Below are positions 47,242 through 56,780 of a stretch of DNA of 64,000 nt, one piece after another. The notes under the pieces are model-generated. The model had not been told where the DNA came from, did no database searches, and was given only the letters and a program-made list of their open reading frames with translations. Within the stretch, counting starts at the first letter, position 1. Every line of letters begins with the position of its first letter. Source of the stretch: Candidatus Pantoea deserta (GTDB taxonomy: Bacteria; Pseudomonadota; Gammaproteobacteria; Enterobacterales; Enterobacteriaceae); NCBI RefSeq assembly GCF_003813865.1, contig NZ_RMVG01000002.1, forward strand, positions 452,826 to 516,825, given 5' to 3'. A program made the position numbers and the translations under genes.

Positions 47242-48029
47242 CACCTTTTCACTTTACGCCGGGCAGGCTGCCGCTGCTGGTCAGTATTCCTCACGCCGGC
47301 ACGCAGCTGACCCCTGAGGTCGAAGCCGGGCTGAGCGAGGCCGCGCGCGGTCTGCCGGATACCGACTGGCACATTCCTCAGCTGTTCGATTTCGTGCGCG
47401 ATCTGGGCGCCAGCGTGCTGATCGGCCACTTCTCGCGGTTTGTAATCGATCTTAATCGTCCGCCCGACGACCAGCCGCTCTATACGACCGCCACCACCGG
47501 TCTCTATCCGGAAACGCTGTTTGACGGCTCCCCGACCTTCGCGCCGGGCAAAACGCCAACGGCCGCGCAGCGCGCGGGCTATCTCGCCGACATCTGGCAA
47601 CCCTATCACCAGCAAATTCAGCGGGAGCTGGCGCGTCTGAAGGCCGAGTACGGCTATGCGCTGCTGTTTGACGCGCACTCTATCGCCAGCGTTATTCCGC
47701 GTCTGTTCGAAGGGCGTCTGCCGGATCTCAATATCGGCACCAACGGCGGGCAAAGCTGCGATGCCGCGGTGACGCAGGGGCTGGAAGCGGTGTGCGCGGC
47801 GCAGAATCGCTACAGCTGGGTGGTCAACGGGCGCTTTAAGGGCGGCTATATCACGCGCGCCTATGGCAGGCCGGAAGAGAAGGTTCAGGCGGTGCAGCTG
47901 GAGCTGGCGCAGCTGAATTACATGGATGAGACGCCGCCGTTCGCCTGGCGTCAGGAGCGGGCTTCAGCGCTGCAAAGCGTGCTGAAGCCGCTGGTTAAAA
48001 GCTTTATTGAGCGCGGCAAGCCGGCGTAA
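47238..48029 (+). CDS. hutG: N-formylglutamate deformylase
   Basis: 263 residues. N-formylglutamate amidohydrolase fold: [33 protein letters not shown] and [13 protein letters not shown]. It releases formate and glutamate, the last step after HutF. This is not the arginase-like formimidoylglutamase that is called HutG in Klebsiella. The start overlaps the hutI stop (ATGA). A GC-rich hairpin follows the stop and separates it from the convergent flavin reductase gene. Confidence 0.93.
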   Translation: MTPFHFTPGRLPLLVSIPHAGTQLTPEVEAGLSEAARGLPDTDWHIPQLFDFVRDLGASVLIGHFSRFVIDLNRPPDDQPLYTTATTGLYPETLFDGSPTFAPGKTPTAAQRAGYLADIWQPYHQQIQRELARLKAEYGYALLFDAHSIASVIPRLFEGRLPDLNIGTNGGQSCDAAVTQGLEAVCAAQNRYSWVVNGRFKGGYITRAYGRPEEKVQAVQLELAQLNYMDETPPFAWRQERASALQSVLKPLVKSFIERGKPA

Positions 48030-48046
48030 CGCTCAGCGCGCCGCCG

Positions 48047-48679
48047 TCAGCGACGGCGCGCATCCGGGCGGACCAGATCGAAACGCTGGCTTTCGCTGAT
48101 GCCGTAATAGGCGCTCGGCCCGCCGGCGCGCAGAACAGGTTCGGCGCGCGCGGTCTGATAAATCCCGTCGTCCAGCAGCGACTCATCAATATGGATCGCA
48201 ACCGCTTCGCCCAGCACCAGCCAGCTGTCAATGGGATTGCCCTGCGCGTCCTGAAGCTGAATGAGCTGGGTCAGGCGGCACTCGAAGTTCACCGGGCTTT
48301 CCGCCACCAGGCTCGCTTTCACCTGCGAAGCGGCCAGCGGCGTCACGCCAGCCAGCGCAAACTCATCCTCATCCGGCGGCACCGACGCCGAGCTTTCATT
48401 CATCGCTTCCGCCAGTGAGCGTGTCGCCAGGTTCCAGACAAACTCTTTGCTCTCGCTGATATTGCGCACGCTATCTTTCCAGCCGCTGCTGGCGAAGCCG
48501 ATGATCGGCGGATGGTAATTAAAGCAGTTAAAGAAGCTGTAGGGCGCCAGATTGCGCTGGCCCGCTGCGGAAACGGAGCTGATCCAGCCGATCGGGCGCG
48601 GCCCGATAATGGCGTTGAGAGGGTCATGGGGCAGGCCGTGGCCCGCGCGCGGCTGATAGGAGTAGCGTTTTAGCGTCAT
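48047..48679 (-). CDS. Flavin reductase-like FMN-binding split-barrel protein
   Basis: 210 residues. PRPIGWISSVSAAGQRNLAPYSFFN and GFASSGWKDSVRNI are characteristic of the flavin reductase/DIM6-NTAB split barrel that binds FMN. Members supply reduced flavin or act on unknown substrates. It lies just after hutG on the opposite strand and divergent from rlmF; no functional link to histidine breakdown is evident. Confidence 0.82.
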   Translation of the reverse strand: MTLKRYSYQPRAGHGLPHDPLNAIIGPRPIGWISSVSAAGQRNLAPYSFFNCFNYHPPIIGFASSGWKDSVRNISESKEFVWNLATRSLAEAMNESSASVPPDEDEFALAGVTPLAASQVKASLVAESPVNFECRLTQLIQLQDAQGNPIDSWLVLGEAVAIHIDESLLDDGIYQTARAEPVLRAGGPSAYYGISESQRFDLVRPDARRR

Positions 48680-48819
48680 TTTTTATCCCTTAGCGAAGTG
48701 GTAACACTATCTTAGTGCGACAGCATCGGCTGCACTGGAAAGAAATATGTAAGCGGATTGTGCGGCTTTATTTTCCCGGCGGCGCGGCGTATTGTACGCG
48801 CCTGCAAAACGGAGACGCC

Positions 48820-49740
48820 ATGAACAAGCCAGCCAGTAAACTTTTCCACGCCCGCAACCGCCACCAGGGCGAATATGACTTTGCCGCCTTAACCGCCGCA
48901 CATCCGCCGCTGGCGACAAAAGTCCGTCCCAACGCCTATGGCGCGCAGTCGATCGATTTTGCCGATGCTGAGGCGGTAATGCTGCTGAATCAGGCGCTGC
49001 TCAGGCTGTTTTACGGTCTCGACTGGCAGCTGGCGCCAGGGTCGCTCTGCCCACCGGTGCCGGGTCGCGCCGACTATCTGCACTATCTGGCCGATCTGCT
49101 GGCGCTGGACAATCACGGCGTCATTCCGTCGGCGGATATTCTGGATATTGGCTGCGGCGCAAACTGCATCTATCCGCTGATCGGGCAGGCAGAGTACGGC
49201 TGGCGTTTTACCGGCACCGACATCGATGAGGCGGCGCTCAAGGCGGCTAACCGCATTGTGGCGGCTAATCCCGGGCTGCAACGCAGCATTCGCCTGCGCC
49301 GCCAGAAAAATCCCGATGCGGTACTGGCGGGCGTGGTGAATAAAAATGAATTTTTCCATGCCGTAATCTGTAACCCGCCGTTTCACGCCTCGGCGGCAGA
49401 AGCCGCCGCCGGTTCGCAGCGCAAAGTCCGCAACCTGAAGCTGGACAGCGCGGCGCCGCTTAACTTTGGCGGCCAGCATAACGAGCTATGGTGCGAGGGC
49501 GGCGAAAAAGCCTTTGTGGGGAAAATGATTGCCGAAAGCGTGGCGCTGGCGCGCCAGTGCGTCTGGTTTACGTCGCTGGTGTCGCGCCGCGAGAACCTGC
49601 CCGCGCTGGAAAAACAGCTGCGGGCGCTGGAGGTGGCGGAGGTGCGCGTGGTGAACATGGCGCAGGGGCAGAAGCAGAGCCGTTTTCTGGCCTGGAGCTT
49701 TATGCCAGCCGCAACGCGCGCGCAGCGACTGGCGAAGTAG
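48820..49740 (+). CDS. rlmF: 23S rRNA (adenine-1618-N6)-methyltransferase RlmF
   Basis: 306 residues. SAM-binding motif [16 protein letters not shown] and catalytic NPPFH in [11 protein letters not shown], which suits N6-adenine methylation. The N terminus ([17 protein letters not shown]) and QSRFLAWSF at the end match E. coli RlmF/YbiN. ATG 48820 has GGAG 5 nt upstream; the open frame before it is not conserved. It ends 2 nt before the convergent ybiO stop. Confidence 0.94.
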   Translation: MNKPASKLFHARNRHQGEYDFAALTAAHPPLATKVRPNAYGAQSIDFADAEAVMLLNQALLRLFYGLDWQLAPGSLCPPVPGRADYLHYLADLLALDNHGVIPSADILDIGCGANCIYPLIGQAEYGWRFTGTDIDEAALKAANRIVAANPGLQRSIRLRRQKNPDAVLAGVVNKNEFFHAVICNPPFHASAAEAAAGSQRKVRNLKLDSAAPLNFGGQHNELWCEGGEKAFVGKMIAESVALARQCVWFTSLVSRRENLPALEKQLRALEVAEVRVVNMAQGQKQSRFLAWSFMPAATRAQRLAK

Positions 49741-49742
49741 CC

Positions 49743-52010
49743 TTATTCCGGGGACGGCAGTGCGGGCAGGGCGGTCGCGCTCGCCACGCTGTTGCCGGTC
49801 TGCATCATCTCTACCGTCTGGTGCGGCGCTTTAATACCGGCCGCATCAAAATGCTTTTTCACCATATCATCCAGCGCAAAACGCACCGTCCACTGCTTCA
49901 GCGGCTGGGTGGTAAAAGAGACGCGCACGGTAAAGGCCTGATTGGTTAATCCTACCAGTCCGGCAAAGTTTGGCTCGCCGATCACCATGCCGCGAATCTC
50001 TGCATTTTGCAGCAGCTCCTCAACCGCCGCCTGAAGCACCTGGTTAACGTGGTCGCTGTTCTCGCCGCGATCGACGTCATAGTTAGCCACAAAGGAGCCG
50101 ATGCCGCGCACGAAGTTGGCAAAGGTGGTGATCGAAGACCAGGGAATAATGTGATACGCGCCGGTATCCTGACGGACGCCGACCGAGCGAATCGACATCC
50201 GTTCGACCGTGCCGGTAATGGCGCCGATGGTCACCAGGTCACCGGTATTCATGCCGTTCTCAAACTGAATAAAAATGCCGGTTATAATGTCTTTCACCAG
50301 GGTTTGCGAGCCGAACGAGACCGCCAGACCCAGCGCGCCGGCTCCCGCCAGCAGCGGAGCGATATTGACGCCGATTTCCGACAGCAAAATCATAATGGTG
50401 ATGGTGCTGATAATGACTGCCAGCGCATTGCGGAACAGCGTCAGCAGCGTGCGGGTACGAGCGCTCGGCATCGGGCGTCCATGAGAATCCGAAGCCAGGC
50501 GGCTCTCGATCAGGCTGGCCAGCACCGTCCAGCCGACAGCAGAGAGCAGCAGGATCATCACGATGCGGATCAGCACATCCACCAGCTTTTCGCCTGCTCC
50601 CACGGTGAGCCAGTGCCAGAGGTCGAACAAATTCCAGGCGTTAAGCAGCAGCAGCAGCGTGGCGAAGACGGTAATAACGCGCGCCAGCTTAAGCATCGCC
50701 TTTACCCAGTCATTCACGCGCTTTTGCAGGGCAGGATAGTTGCGGCGCAGATCGGGCGACAGCGTAATGGTTTTGCCAATCCAGCGCGTCAGGATGCCAG
50801 AGATAAAGGCGGCGATGCCGACGATAGCCAGCGTGCGCACCGAGGCGGACATCATAAATTTCAGGCTGTCGCCGGGATTGAAAATAGAGAGCAGGAACAG
50901 CGCAATAAAGTAGGCGCTCGCCAGCCAGTGCCACACCAGCGCAAAGGCGCGAATAAAGAAGGCGAAAAAGGCCATGCTGCGATCTGACAGCGCCTGAAGC
51001 GAGAAATGAATAGAGCGGCGGTTGGTAAAGATCAGGTAGAGCGCCCAGCCGGTCATAATGCCCATGATCACTACGTTCACCACCGCAGCCACCTGCACGT
51101 TGACCTGATTTGAGACGATCGGCACGATAACCAGCAAACCGTAGCCAATCAGGCCGGAAAGCCAGCTCAGACGGGTATTCCAGTAGCGGGCGCGCCCGTC
51201 GCTGAGATGGAAAAAGCGCAGGTCGCTGTAGCCAGGGCAGAAGAGCAGGCGCAGCACCGCTTTAAAGAACTCGATCAGCGCGAAGGCATTGAGGAACAGC
51301 CCCTGCTGGCTGGCGATGGTGCGGCTGTTGCCGTGATAATTGTCGCTGATGATCTGGCCGATAAACAGCGTCAGCGCCAGCAACAGCAGGTCGATAATAA
51401 ACGCGCTGATAATCGCGACCGGTAGCTGCACCCAGTTGCGCTGCTCGCTGTTTTTGGCGCGGCCCCACTGTCCCATACGGCGATAGACCACCGAGAAGAT
51501 GCGGCGCAGCAGCCAGTAAAAAGCAAAGAGCGCGGCTGCCAGCACCAGGAAATGCCGCAGCGCGTTAAAGAAGGTGACGGGGTTAAATGCCTTGTGCGGC
51601 GCGTCGGCGATATTGTCGTGCAGACGGACAAATTTCTCCGCCACGTCGCCGCCAAATTCCCGCGTCACATCGGTGACGCCTTCCAGCACGGTTTTGTCTT
51701 CTTCCACCGGCGGCGTCAGCGCGGGCGCGTTGTTTTTCGCCGTCGCGCTGGAGGCGGCGCGCAGCTGGGCGATCAGCTCTTTGCGCGACTGGTCGTTTTC
51801 CAGAATATTAGCCAGCGCGGCCCAGGCGGCCTTTTTTTCGTCGAGCGACGGCTCGCTTTGCGCGCCGCTGGCCGGGGCAGAAGTCTGTTGCGCCGCTACG
51901 GCAGCCTGCGGCAGGCTGACCGCCTGCGCGGGGAGCGAAACGCAGCAGCAGAGTATTAACAGCGCGATCCCTTGCCGCAACAGGCGACAATAGTTGTGGG
52001 CTGACGACAT
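49743..52010 (-). CDS. ybiO: Mechanosensitive channel YbiO (MscS family)
   Basis: 755 residues. Signal peptide (about 1-30), periplasmic Ala/Gln-rich region with helices, about ten membrane segments, then the MscS core: pore-lining AGAGALGLAVSFGSQTLVKDIITGIFIQ, beta domain NTGDLVTIGAITGTVERM and the end of the cytoplasmic cage. It matches E. coli YbiO in length and in neighbours (rlmF, glnQ). It opens under membrane tension. Confidence 0.92.
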   Translation of the reverse strand: MSSAHNYCRLLRQGIALLILCCCVSLPAQAVSLPQAAVAAQQTSAPASGAQSEPSLDEKKAAWAALANILENDQSRKELIAQLRAASSATAKNNAPALTPPVEEDKTVLEGVTDVTREFGGDVAEKFVRLHDNIADAPHKAFNPVTFFNALRHFLVLAAALFAFYWLLRRIFSVVYRRMGQWGRAKNSEQRNWVQLPVAIISAFIIDLLLLALTLFIGQIISDNYHGNSRTIASQQGLFLNAFALIEFFKAVLRLLFCPGYSDLRFFHLSDGRARYWNTRLSWLSGLIGYGLLVIVPIVSNQVNVQVAAVVNVVIMGIMTGWALYLIFTNRRSIHFSLQALSDRSMAFFAFFIRAFALVWHWLASAYFIALFLLSIFNPGDSLKFMMSASVRTLAIVGIAAFISGILTRWIGKTITLSPDLRRNYPALQKRVNDWVKAMLKLARVITVFATLLLLLNAWNLFDLWHWLTVGAGEKLVDVLIRIVMILLLSAVGWTVLASLIESRLASDSHGRPMPSARTRTLLTLFRNALAVIISTITIMILLSEIGVNIAPLLAGAGALGLAVSFGSQTLVKDIITGIFIQFENGMNTGDLVTIGAITGTVERMSIRSVGVRQDTGAYHIIPWSSITTFANFVRGIGSFVANYDVDRGENSDHVNQVLQAAVEELLQNAEIRGMVIGEPNFAGLVGLTNQAFTVRVSFTTQPLKQWTVRFALDDMVKKHFDAAGIKAPHQTVEMMQTGNSVASATALPALPSPE

Positions 52011-52110
52011 GGCTTTCTCCTTAGCAACCTCTGGCTCACAGGAGAAACAGTATAGTCAGACGCCGGGAATGAAAGTTCTGAAAGGCATTAATGGTACGGT
52101 CGGGAAAGGC

Positions 52111-52131
52111 GGGCCGGCATGATGCCGGCCC
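52111..52131 (-). terminator. Hairpin after glnQ
   Basis: GGGCCGGCA (52111-52119) and TGCCGGCCC (52123-52131) form a strong 9-bp stem just after the glnQ stop. Only a short T-stretch follows leftward, so termination may be partial. Confidence 0.5.
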
Positions 52132-52137
52132 GGTCAG

Positions 52138-52860
52138 TCAGGAAACGTGCTGCAAAAACTCGCGCAGGCGATCGCTCGGCGGCTGGGTGATTAGCGTATC
52201 GGGATCGCCATCTTCCGCGATGGTGCCCTTATCAATAAAAATCAGACGCGAAGCGACTTTCTGCGCGAAGCCGACTTCATGCGTCACAATCACCATGGTC
52301 ATACCTTCTTCGGCCAGATCCTGCATCACTTTCAATACCTCGTGGCGCAGTTCGGGGTCGAGAGCCGAGGTCGGCTCATCAAACAGCATCATCTTCGGCT
52401 TTACCGCCAGCGCGCGCGCGATAGCGACGCGCTGTTGCTGCCCGCCGGACAGCTCCGACGGAAAGTGGTGCGCGCGTTCGGCAAGGCCGACTTTCGCCAG
52501 CAGTTCGCGCGCCAGCTTATGCGCATCCTCTTTCTTCGCGCCGCGCACGCGAATCGGGCCGAATGCCACGTTATCCAGCGCGCTCATCTGCGGGAACAGA
52601 TGGAACTGCTGAAAGACCATGCCCGCTTCCTGACGAATCAGGCGTTCATCGACTTTGGGGTCATTCACTTTCAGGCCGTCAACAATCAGCTCGCCGCTGG
52701 TAATCTCTTCCAGCTTGTTGATACAGCGCAGCAGCGTCGATTTCCCTGAGCCGGAAGGACCGATAATAACCACCACTTCGCCCTGATTGATTTTCAGGTT
52801 GATATCGTGCAGCACCTGAGTCTGGCCGAAATTCTTCGAGACGTTTTTAAATTCAATCAC
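52138..52860 (-). CDS. glnQ: Glutamine ABC transporter ATP-binding protein
   Basis: 240 residues. Walker [10 protein letters not shown] (34-42), signature [15 protein letters not shown], Walker [14 protein letters not shown] and switch His in IVTHEVGFA. It is nearly identical to E. coli GlnQ, the polar-amino-acid ATPase that drives glutamine import. It overlaps glnP by 4 nt and is the last gene of glnHPQ. Confidence 0.96.
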   Translation of the reverse strand: MIEFKNVSKNFGQTQVLHDINLKINQGEVVVIIGPSGSGKSTLLRCINKLEEITSGELIVDGLKVNDPKVDERLIRQEAGMVFQQFHLFPQMSALDNVAFGPIRVRGAKKEDAHKLARELLAKVGLAERAHHFPSELSGGQQQRVAIARALAVKPKMMLFDEPTSALDPELRHEVLKVMQDLAEEGMTMVIVTHEVGFAQKVASRLIFIDKGTIAEDGDPDTLITQPPSDRLREFLQHVS

Positions 52861-53516
52861 AGGATTTTCACCCTTTTCTCAATACGGCGCAGCACAAAGC
52901 TCAACACCAGCGTAATGACAAGATAGATAATGGCGACGGCGCTCCAGATTTCCAGCGCGCGGAAATTACCGGCAATGATCTCCTGGCCCTGACGCGTCAG
53001 TTCCGCCACGCCGATAACGATAAACAGCGAGGTATCTTTAATGCTGACGATCCACTGGTTGCCGAGCGGCGGCAACATACGACGCAGCGCCAGCGGCATA
53101 ATCACGTAGCGCAGCGTTTCGCGGCGCGACAGGCCCAGCGCCAGACCGGCTTCGCGGAAACCTTTATTGATCGACAGCACGGCGCCGCGCGTAATTTCCG
53201 CGATATAGGCGCCGGAGTTGATCATAATGGTCACCACCGCAGCGGTGAAGGGATCGATGCGCAGATCGGGAAAGGCCATCGGCAGCGCAAAGTAGATAAA
53301 CATCACCTGCACAACGATAGGGGTGCCGCGGATGATCTCAATAAAGACCAGCGCGACGTTGTTGGCGATCCAGCCGCCATAGGCGCGCGCAAAGCCAGCG
53401 ACCAGGCCGATAATCAAGCCGCCGATCAGGCCGAGCACCGAGATCAGCAGGGTCATTTTCGCGCCTTCAATCAGCACCGGCATAGCGGGCCAGATGACGC
53501 TCCAGTCAAACTCCAT
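52857..53516 (-). CDS. glnP: Glutamine ABC transporter permease
   Basis: 219 residues with about five helices in the inner membrane. It carries the amino-acid permease coupling motif [33 protein letters not shown] and [20 protein letters not shown]. It is collinear with E. coli GlnP. It forms the channel served by GlnQ and follows glnH by 74 nt. Confidence 0.96.
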   Translation of the reverse strand: MEFDWSVIWPAMPVLIEGAKMTLLISVLGLIGGLIIGLVAGFARAYGGWIANNVALVFIEIIRGTPIVVQVMFIYFALPMAFPDLRIDPFTAAVVTIMINSGAYIAEITRGAVLSINKGFREAGLALGLSRRETLRYVIMPLALRRMLPPLGNQWIVSIKDTSLFIVIGVAELTRQGQEIIAGNFRALEIWSAVAIIYLVITLVLSFVLRRIEKRVKIL

Positions 53517-53590
53517 GGTGTGACTCCAGTTTTGTTGCGATGGAAAAAAGCAGGGAGCCTGTCCCTGCCTAAAGAAAAATCAGTCGATTA

Positions 53591-54337
53591 TTATTTAGGT
53601 TCGGTGCCGAACCATTTTTTATAGATCTGGTTATAGGTGCCGTTCTCTTTCAGCGTTTTAAGCGCGCCATTTACTTTCTCGCGCAGCGCGTCGCTGCCTT
53701 TCGGGAAAGCCACGCCGTACTGCTGTGCTTCGATAGAGTCGCCTACCGCTTTAAAGCGGCCTTTGCCCGCGGTGTTAATAAAATAGAGAATATTCGGCGT
53801 GTCGTGCAGCACCGCGTCGGCACGGTTAGTGCCCAGCTCCATATAGGCGTTGTCGATATTAGGGAACTGGCGCAGGTCTTTGGTTTTGATGTTCGCTTTA
53901 GCGTAATCAACCGAGCCGGTGCCGCTCTTCACCGCAACGACTTTGCCGTTCAGATCGCCGATGCCTTTGATGTCGTTTTCGTTATTGCGCACCATGACCA
54001 GCAGGCCGCTTTTGTAATAGCCGTCAGAAAACTCAATGGCTTTTTTGCGCTCCTCGGTGATGGTAATGCCGGCCAGCGCCAGGTCGACGTTGCGCGTTTG
54101 CAGTGCGGGAATAATGCCGCTGAAGTCCATCGGCTTCAGGCTGTAATCCAGCTTCAGTTCTTTGGCGATGGCGTCCCACAGATCGACGTCAAAGCCCACG
54201 TACTTGTCGCCCTGCTTAAATTCAAAGGGAACAAACGCGGTATCGGTCGCGACAATAAGTTTTTTTTCTGCTGCAACGGAAGAGAGAGAGAAGGCCAGCG
54301 CCAGCGCGGCCACAGAAACTTTTAACAGTGACTTCAT
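53591..54337 (-). CDS. glnH: Glutamine-binding periplasmic protein
   Basis: 248 residues. Signal peptide [23 protein letters not shown], then the type-II binding fold almost identical to E. coli GlnH ([60 protein letters not shown]). Two ATG codons stand side by side. The second (54337) has AAGGA 6 nt upstream and gives the known N terminus. First gene of glnHPQ, under probable NtrC control. Confidence 0.96.
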   Translation of the reverse strand: MKSLLKVSVAALALAFSLSSVAAEKKLIVATDTAFVPFEFKQGDKYVGFDVDLWDAIAKELKLDYSLKPMDFSGIIPALQTRNVDLALAGITITEERKKAIEFSDGYYKSGLLVMVRNNENDIKGIGDLNGKVVAVKSGTGSVDYAKANIKTKDLRQFPNIDNAYMELGTNRADAVLHDTPNILYFINTAGKGRFKAVGDSIEAQQYGVAFPKGSDALREKVNGALKTLKENGTYNQIYKKWFGTEPK

Positions 54338-54385
54338 CATTTTTCCTTATTACTACCCGGCTCAAAGCGGTGTTTACGGCTTACC

Positions 54386-54404
54386 ATATGAAAAAATTAT
54401 GCCA
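54386..54404 (-). promoter_or_regulatory. Degenerate sigma-54 promoter candidate of glnHPQ
   Basis: Read leftward, TTGGCATAATTTTTTCAT has a good -24 part (TGGCAT) but TC where the -12 GC should be at the correct N10 spacing. It could be a weakened sigma-54 site. CATAAT in the same stretch could instead be a sigma-70 -10. Confidence 0.3.
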
Positions 54405-54475
54405 ACTTTGCAAGCTGACCAAAATCAGCAGGTTAAACCTAAAAGCTGACACGATTCTGCCATGGTATAAGCAAT

Positions 54476-54531
54476 TGCACCATCACTGGGCACCAAAATG
54501 GTGCGTATGGCATTTTTGGTGCAAGGGCACC
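54476..54531. promoter_or_regulatory. NtrC (GlnG)-type enhancer sites upstream of glnH
   Basis: GCACCAAAATGGTGC at 54490-54504 equals the core of the strong NtrC site TGCACCAAAATGGTGCA. An overlapping weaker site TGCAC-N7-GGGCA (54476-54492) and a third dyad GGTGC-AAGG-GCACC (54518-54531) flank it. They lie about 140-195 nt before the glnH start, a normal enhancer distance. Confidence 0.7.
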
Positions 54532-54620
54532 TTTGCATGCGGGAGATAAGGCTGGAAAGAAGAGAGATGTAGAAGTGTTATGAAGGTCAAAAAACCGTAA
54601 TTTTCCTGTTAAGCAAAAAC

Positions 54621-54642
54621 AAAAAAGGCGGGTTACCCCGCC
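54621..54642 (-). terminator. Terminator of dps
   Basis: Stem GGCGGG (54627-54632)/CCCGCC (54637-54642) with 4-nt loop. Read leftward it is followed by six T and lies just past the dps stop. Confidence 0.88.
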
Positions 54643-54660
54643 TGTTGTCTGTTCTGAAGA

Positions 54661-55164
54661 TTATTCAATGTTTGATTCGATAAACCACAGGAACTTGTCC
54701 AGATCGCGTGACGCCGCAGTGAAAATATCCGCCGTATCTTCATCTTTTACTTCTGTGATGGCTTTACGCGTATCGTTAGCTACGATGGCGTAACGATCGG
54801 CCAGCGCTTTCAGGTGATCCTGCACGCTGTGAATATTCAGCGGATAGCTTTGCAGCGGGGTTTTGTCGTTGACAACCTGAGTGGTGCCCAGCGCTACGCC
54901 GCCTAACTGCACCACACGCTCTGCGATGGTGTCCTGATGATCGGTAATAGTGGTGCGGAAACCGTCCAGCATTTCATGTACGCCGATAAAGTTTGCGCCG
55001 CGCATGTTCCAGTGCGCCTGCTTGGTAATCAGCGACAGGTCGATAAATTCCACCACCAGACGGTTGAGCACCTCAATGGTGGCCTTTTTCTCGTCGTCAG
55101 CCACATCATTACGGGTGTAAAGCAGATCGGAAGAGTTATTTTTAACCAGTTTTGCGGTACTCAT
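54661..55164 (-). CDS. dps: DNA-protection ferritin Dps
   Basis: 167 residues, the E. coli length. Dodecameric miniferritin that oxidises iron with hydrogen peroxide and compacts the nucleoid in stationary phase. The inter-subunit ferroxidase ligands are all present at E. coli numbering: His51, His63, Asp67, Asp78, Glu82. The Lys-containing N-terminal tail (STAKLVKNN) that binds DNA is kept. ATG 55164 has AGAGGA 8 nt upstream; the frame runs on to 55200. Confidence 0.96.
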   Translation of the reverse strand: MSTAKLVKNNSSDLLYTRNDVADDEKKATIEVLNRLVVEFIDLSLITKQAHWNMRGANFIGVHEMLDGFRTTITDHQDTIAERVVQLGGVALGTTQVVNDKTPLQSYPLNIHSVQDHLKALADRYAIVANDTRKAITEVKDEDTADIFTAASRDLDKFLWFIESNIE

Positions 55165-55491
55165 CGTTTGAATCCTCTCTTGGATGGTTGTCCTAATCAA
55201 GCACGGAAATAAGTATAGCAGCGCTTTTGCTGTTTGCAGGATTGAGCTGAGCTATGGCTGAAATAGATGGCATTTACGGATAATGCGTAAGCGGAAATAA
55301 ACCCTGACCCGAACGCATTCGGGCCAGGGTGACGGGTTATCTCTCTGTAAATACGGATTTTTTTATGGCGGGCAGATAAAAATCAAACAGTATGTTTCAG
55401 AATGATAATATTAATGTTTATTGTTGGTTAAAATAAAAGCCCTTCTCAGCTGGTAATATTAACCGTCCGCCTGATTACGCAGCAGAATAGG
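55165..55491. other. dps-rhtA intergenic region
   Basis: 327 bases. Besides the dps promoter it contains an interrupted hairpin (CCCTG-a-CCCGAA, 55302-55313; TTCGGG-c-CAGGG, 55318-55329), followed leftward by a short T-rich stretch. It could end rhtA transcripts. The AT-rich remainder (about 55360-55460) shows no gene. Confidence 0.4.
55209..55219 (-). promoter_or_regulatory. Sigma-S-like -10 element of dps
   Basis: Read leftward GCTATACTTAT, a near match to the sigma-S extended -10 KCTATACTTAA (hexamer TATACT at 55217-55212), about 48 nt before the dps start. Confidence 0.55.
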
Positions 55492-56403
55492 CTATTGAGG
55501 CGGCGGCGACGTTATTTCTACCTGTTTTAACCGGGTATTACGGGGTTTGAGCGTCAGCGTCGCGCCGGCCGACGCCGCAATAATCGCCAGCAGACCCAGA
55601 GACTGCTGCCACGTCAGCGTTTCGCCGAGAAACAGAATGCCTGACAGCGCCGCGACGGCAGGTTCCAGGCTCATCAGCGTGCCGAAAATGCGTGCCGGCA
55701 ATCGGGTCAACGCCACCATTTCCAGCGAATAGGGGATAGCGCTGGAGAGCAAGGCAACCAGAAGGGCAACGGGAATAACGCCCCAGTGCCAGATGCCTGG
55801 CTCCGCAAAGACCAGGCCTGTGGGCACAAAAATAACCGAAGCAATCAGCGAACCCAGCGCCACCGTGGCCGGACCATGTTCCGCTCCGGCGCGCTGCCCC
55901 GACAGAATATATAAAGCCCAGCAGGCCCCTGCGCCCACAGCCAGCGCGGCGCCCAGCGGATCGATAGCCTGCATGTTGTCGCCGAACGGCAGCAAAAACC
56001 ACAGGCCAGTGACGGCGAGCACCACCCAGATAAAGTCCAGCAGGCGTCGCGTACCCAGCAGCGCCAGCGTCAGCGGACCGGTAAATTCCAGCGCGACCGC
56101 CACGCCTAACGGAACGGTGCGCAGCGACAGGTAAAACATAAAATTCATACAGCCCAGCGCCAGGCCATACAGCAGCAGCGGCACACGCTGCTCGCGCGTC
56201 ACCCGCAAACGCCAGGGTTTAAAGATAAGGCAAAGCATCAGGGTACCCAGTCCGAGGCGCAGTGCGGTGATGCCTGTCGCGCCTACCGCGGGAAACAGCG
56301 ATTTTGCCAGCGAGGCGCCGCCCTGTAGCGAGAGCATGGCAACCAGCAGTACCGCAACGGACATGGCTGGCGTGAAATTTTTACCTGAGAGAGAAAGTGA
56401 CAT
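55492..56403 (-). CDS. rhtA: Threonine/homoserine exporter RhtA (EamA family)
   Basis: 303 residues with ten predicted helices in two EamA repeats, inner membrane. Collinear with E. coli RhtA: LQGGASLAKSLFPAVGATGITALRLGLGTL, VALEFTGPLTLALLG, GAGACWALYILSGQRAGAEHGPATVALGSLIA, LEMVALTRLPARIFGTLMSLEPA. It exports homoserine, threonine and related amino acids. Neighbours dps and ompX are as in E. coli. Confidence 0.94.
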   Translation of the reverse strand: MSLSLSGKNFTPAMSVAVLLVAMLSLQGGASLAKSLFPAVGATGITALRLGLGTLMLCLIFKPWRLRVTREQRVPLLLYGLALGCMNFMFYLSLRTVPLGVAVALEFTGPLTLALLGTRRLLDFIWVVLAVTGLWFLLPFGDNMQAIDPLGAALAVGAGACWALYILSGQRAGAEHGPATVALGSLIASVIFVPTGLVFAEPGIWHWGVIPVALLVALLSSAIPYSLEMVALTRLPARIFGTLMSLEPAVAALSGILFLGETLTWQQSLGLLAIIAASAGATLTLKPRNTRLKQVEITSPPPQ

Positions 56404-56780
56404 CCTGTAAGCGCGTCCTGATGGTCAGTCTGTATGCGTTAAAAGGGGGCAGTCTACTGGATGCAGGATAAAAAAGAAGAGATCGAAAGCAGGGAAATCC
56501 CGCCCGGCCTGGGTGAAATTTAGCCGGTTTCAGGGCCAGTTCCGTAAAGAACTGTCAGGATTTTTTAGGAATTAACTTAAAGGACAATATTTATCAAAAA
56601 AAATTCATTGCAGTTTGATGACGCAATTTATAAGTAAAATGAATAACATAGGAAACTTCATTAACTTTCTGTTACACCAAACATTCTGTTAGACAATAAT
56701 TTGCGGGCAGAGTTTCTGGCTGAGTTTTGTTATATTTTTAGCGTTGTCAGGAGAGAAGTATTATCACATTTGAGGTGGTT
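56404..56780. other. rhtA-ompX divergent region
   Basis: 377 bases, AT-rich near ompX. TATATT at 56731-56736 may be the ompX -10, but no clear -35 is seen. The ompX leader after it would be about 40 nt (ggagag, then gagg before the ATG). A 20-codon frame at 56461-56523 has no good ribosome site and is not called. Confidence 0.35.

Noticed and set aside
50007..50987. 326-codon frame antisense to ybiO
   Set aside because: Mirror of the MscS gene, very Gln/His/Arg-rich, no ribosome site.
54328..54549. 73-codon frame upstream of glnH
   Set aside because: It runs through the glnH control region and the NtrC sites; the Trp/Cys/His-rich product looks random and no Shine-Dalgarno is present.
56461..56523. 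20-codon frame upstream of ompX
   Set aside because: No clear ribosome site and no known counterpart; it cannot be told from chance.
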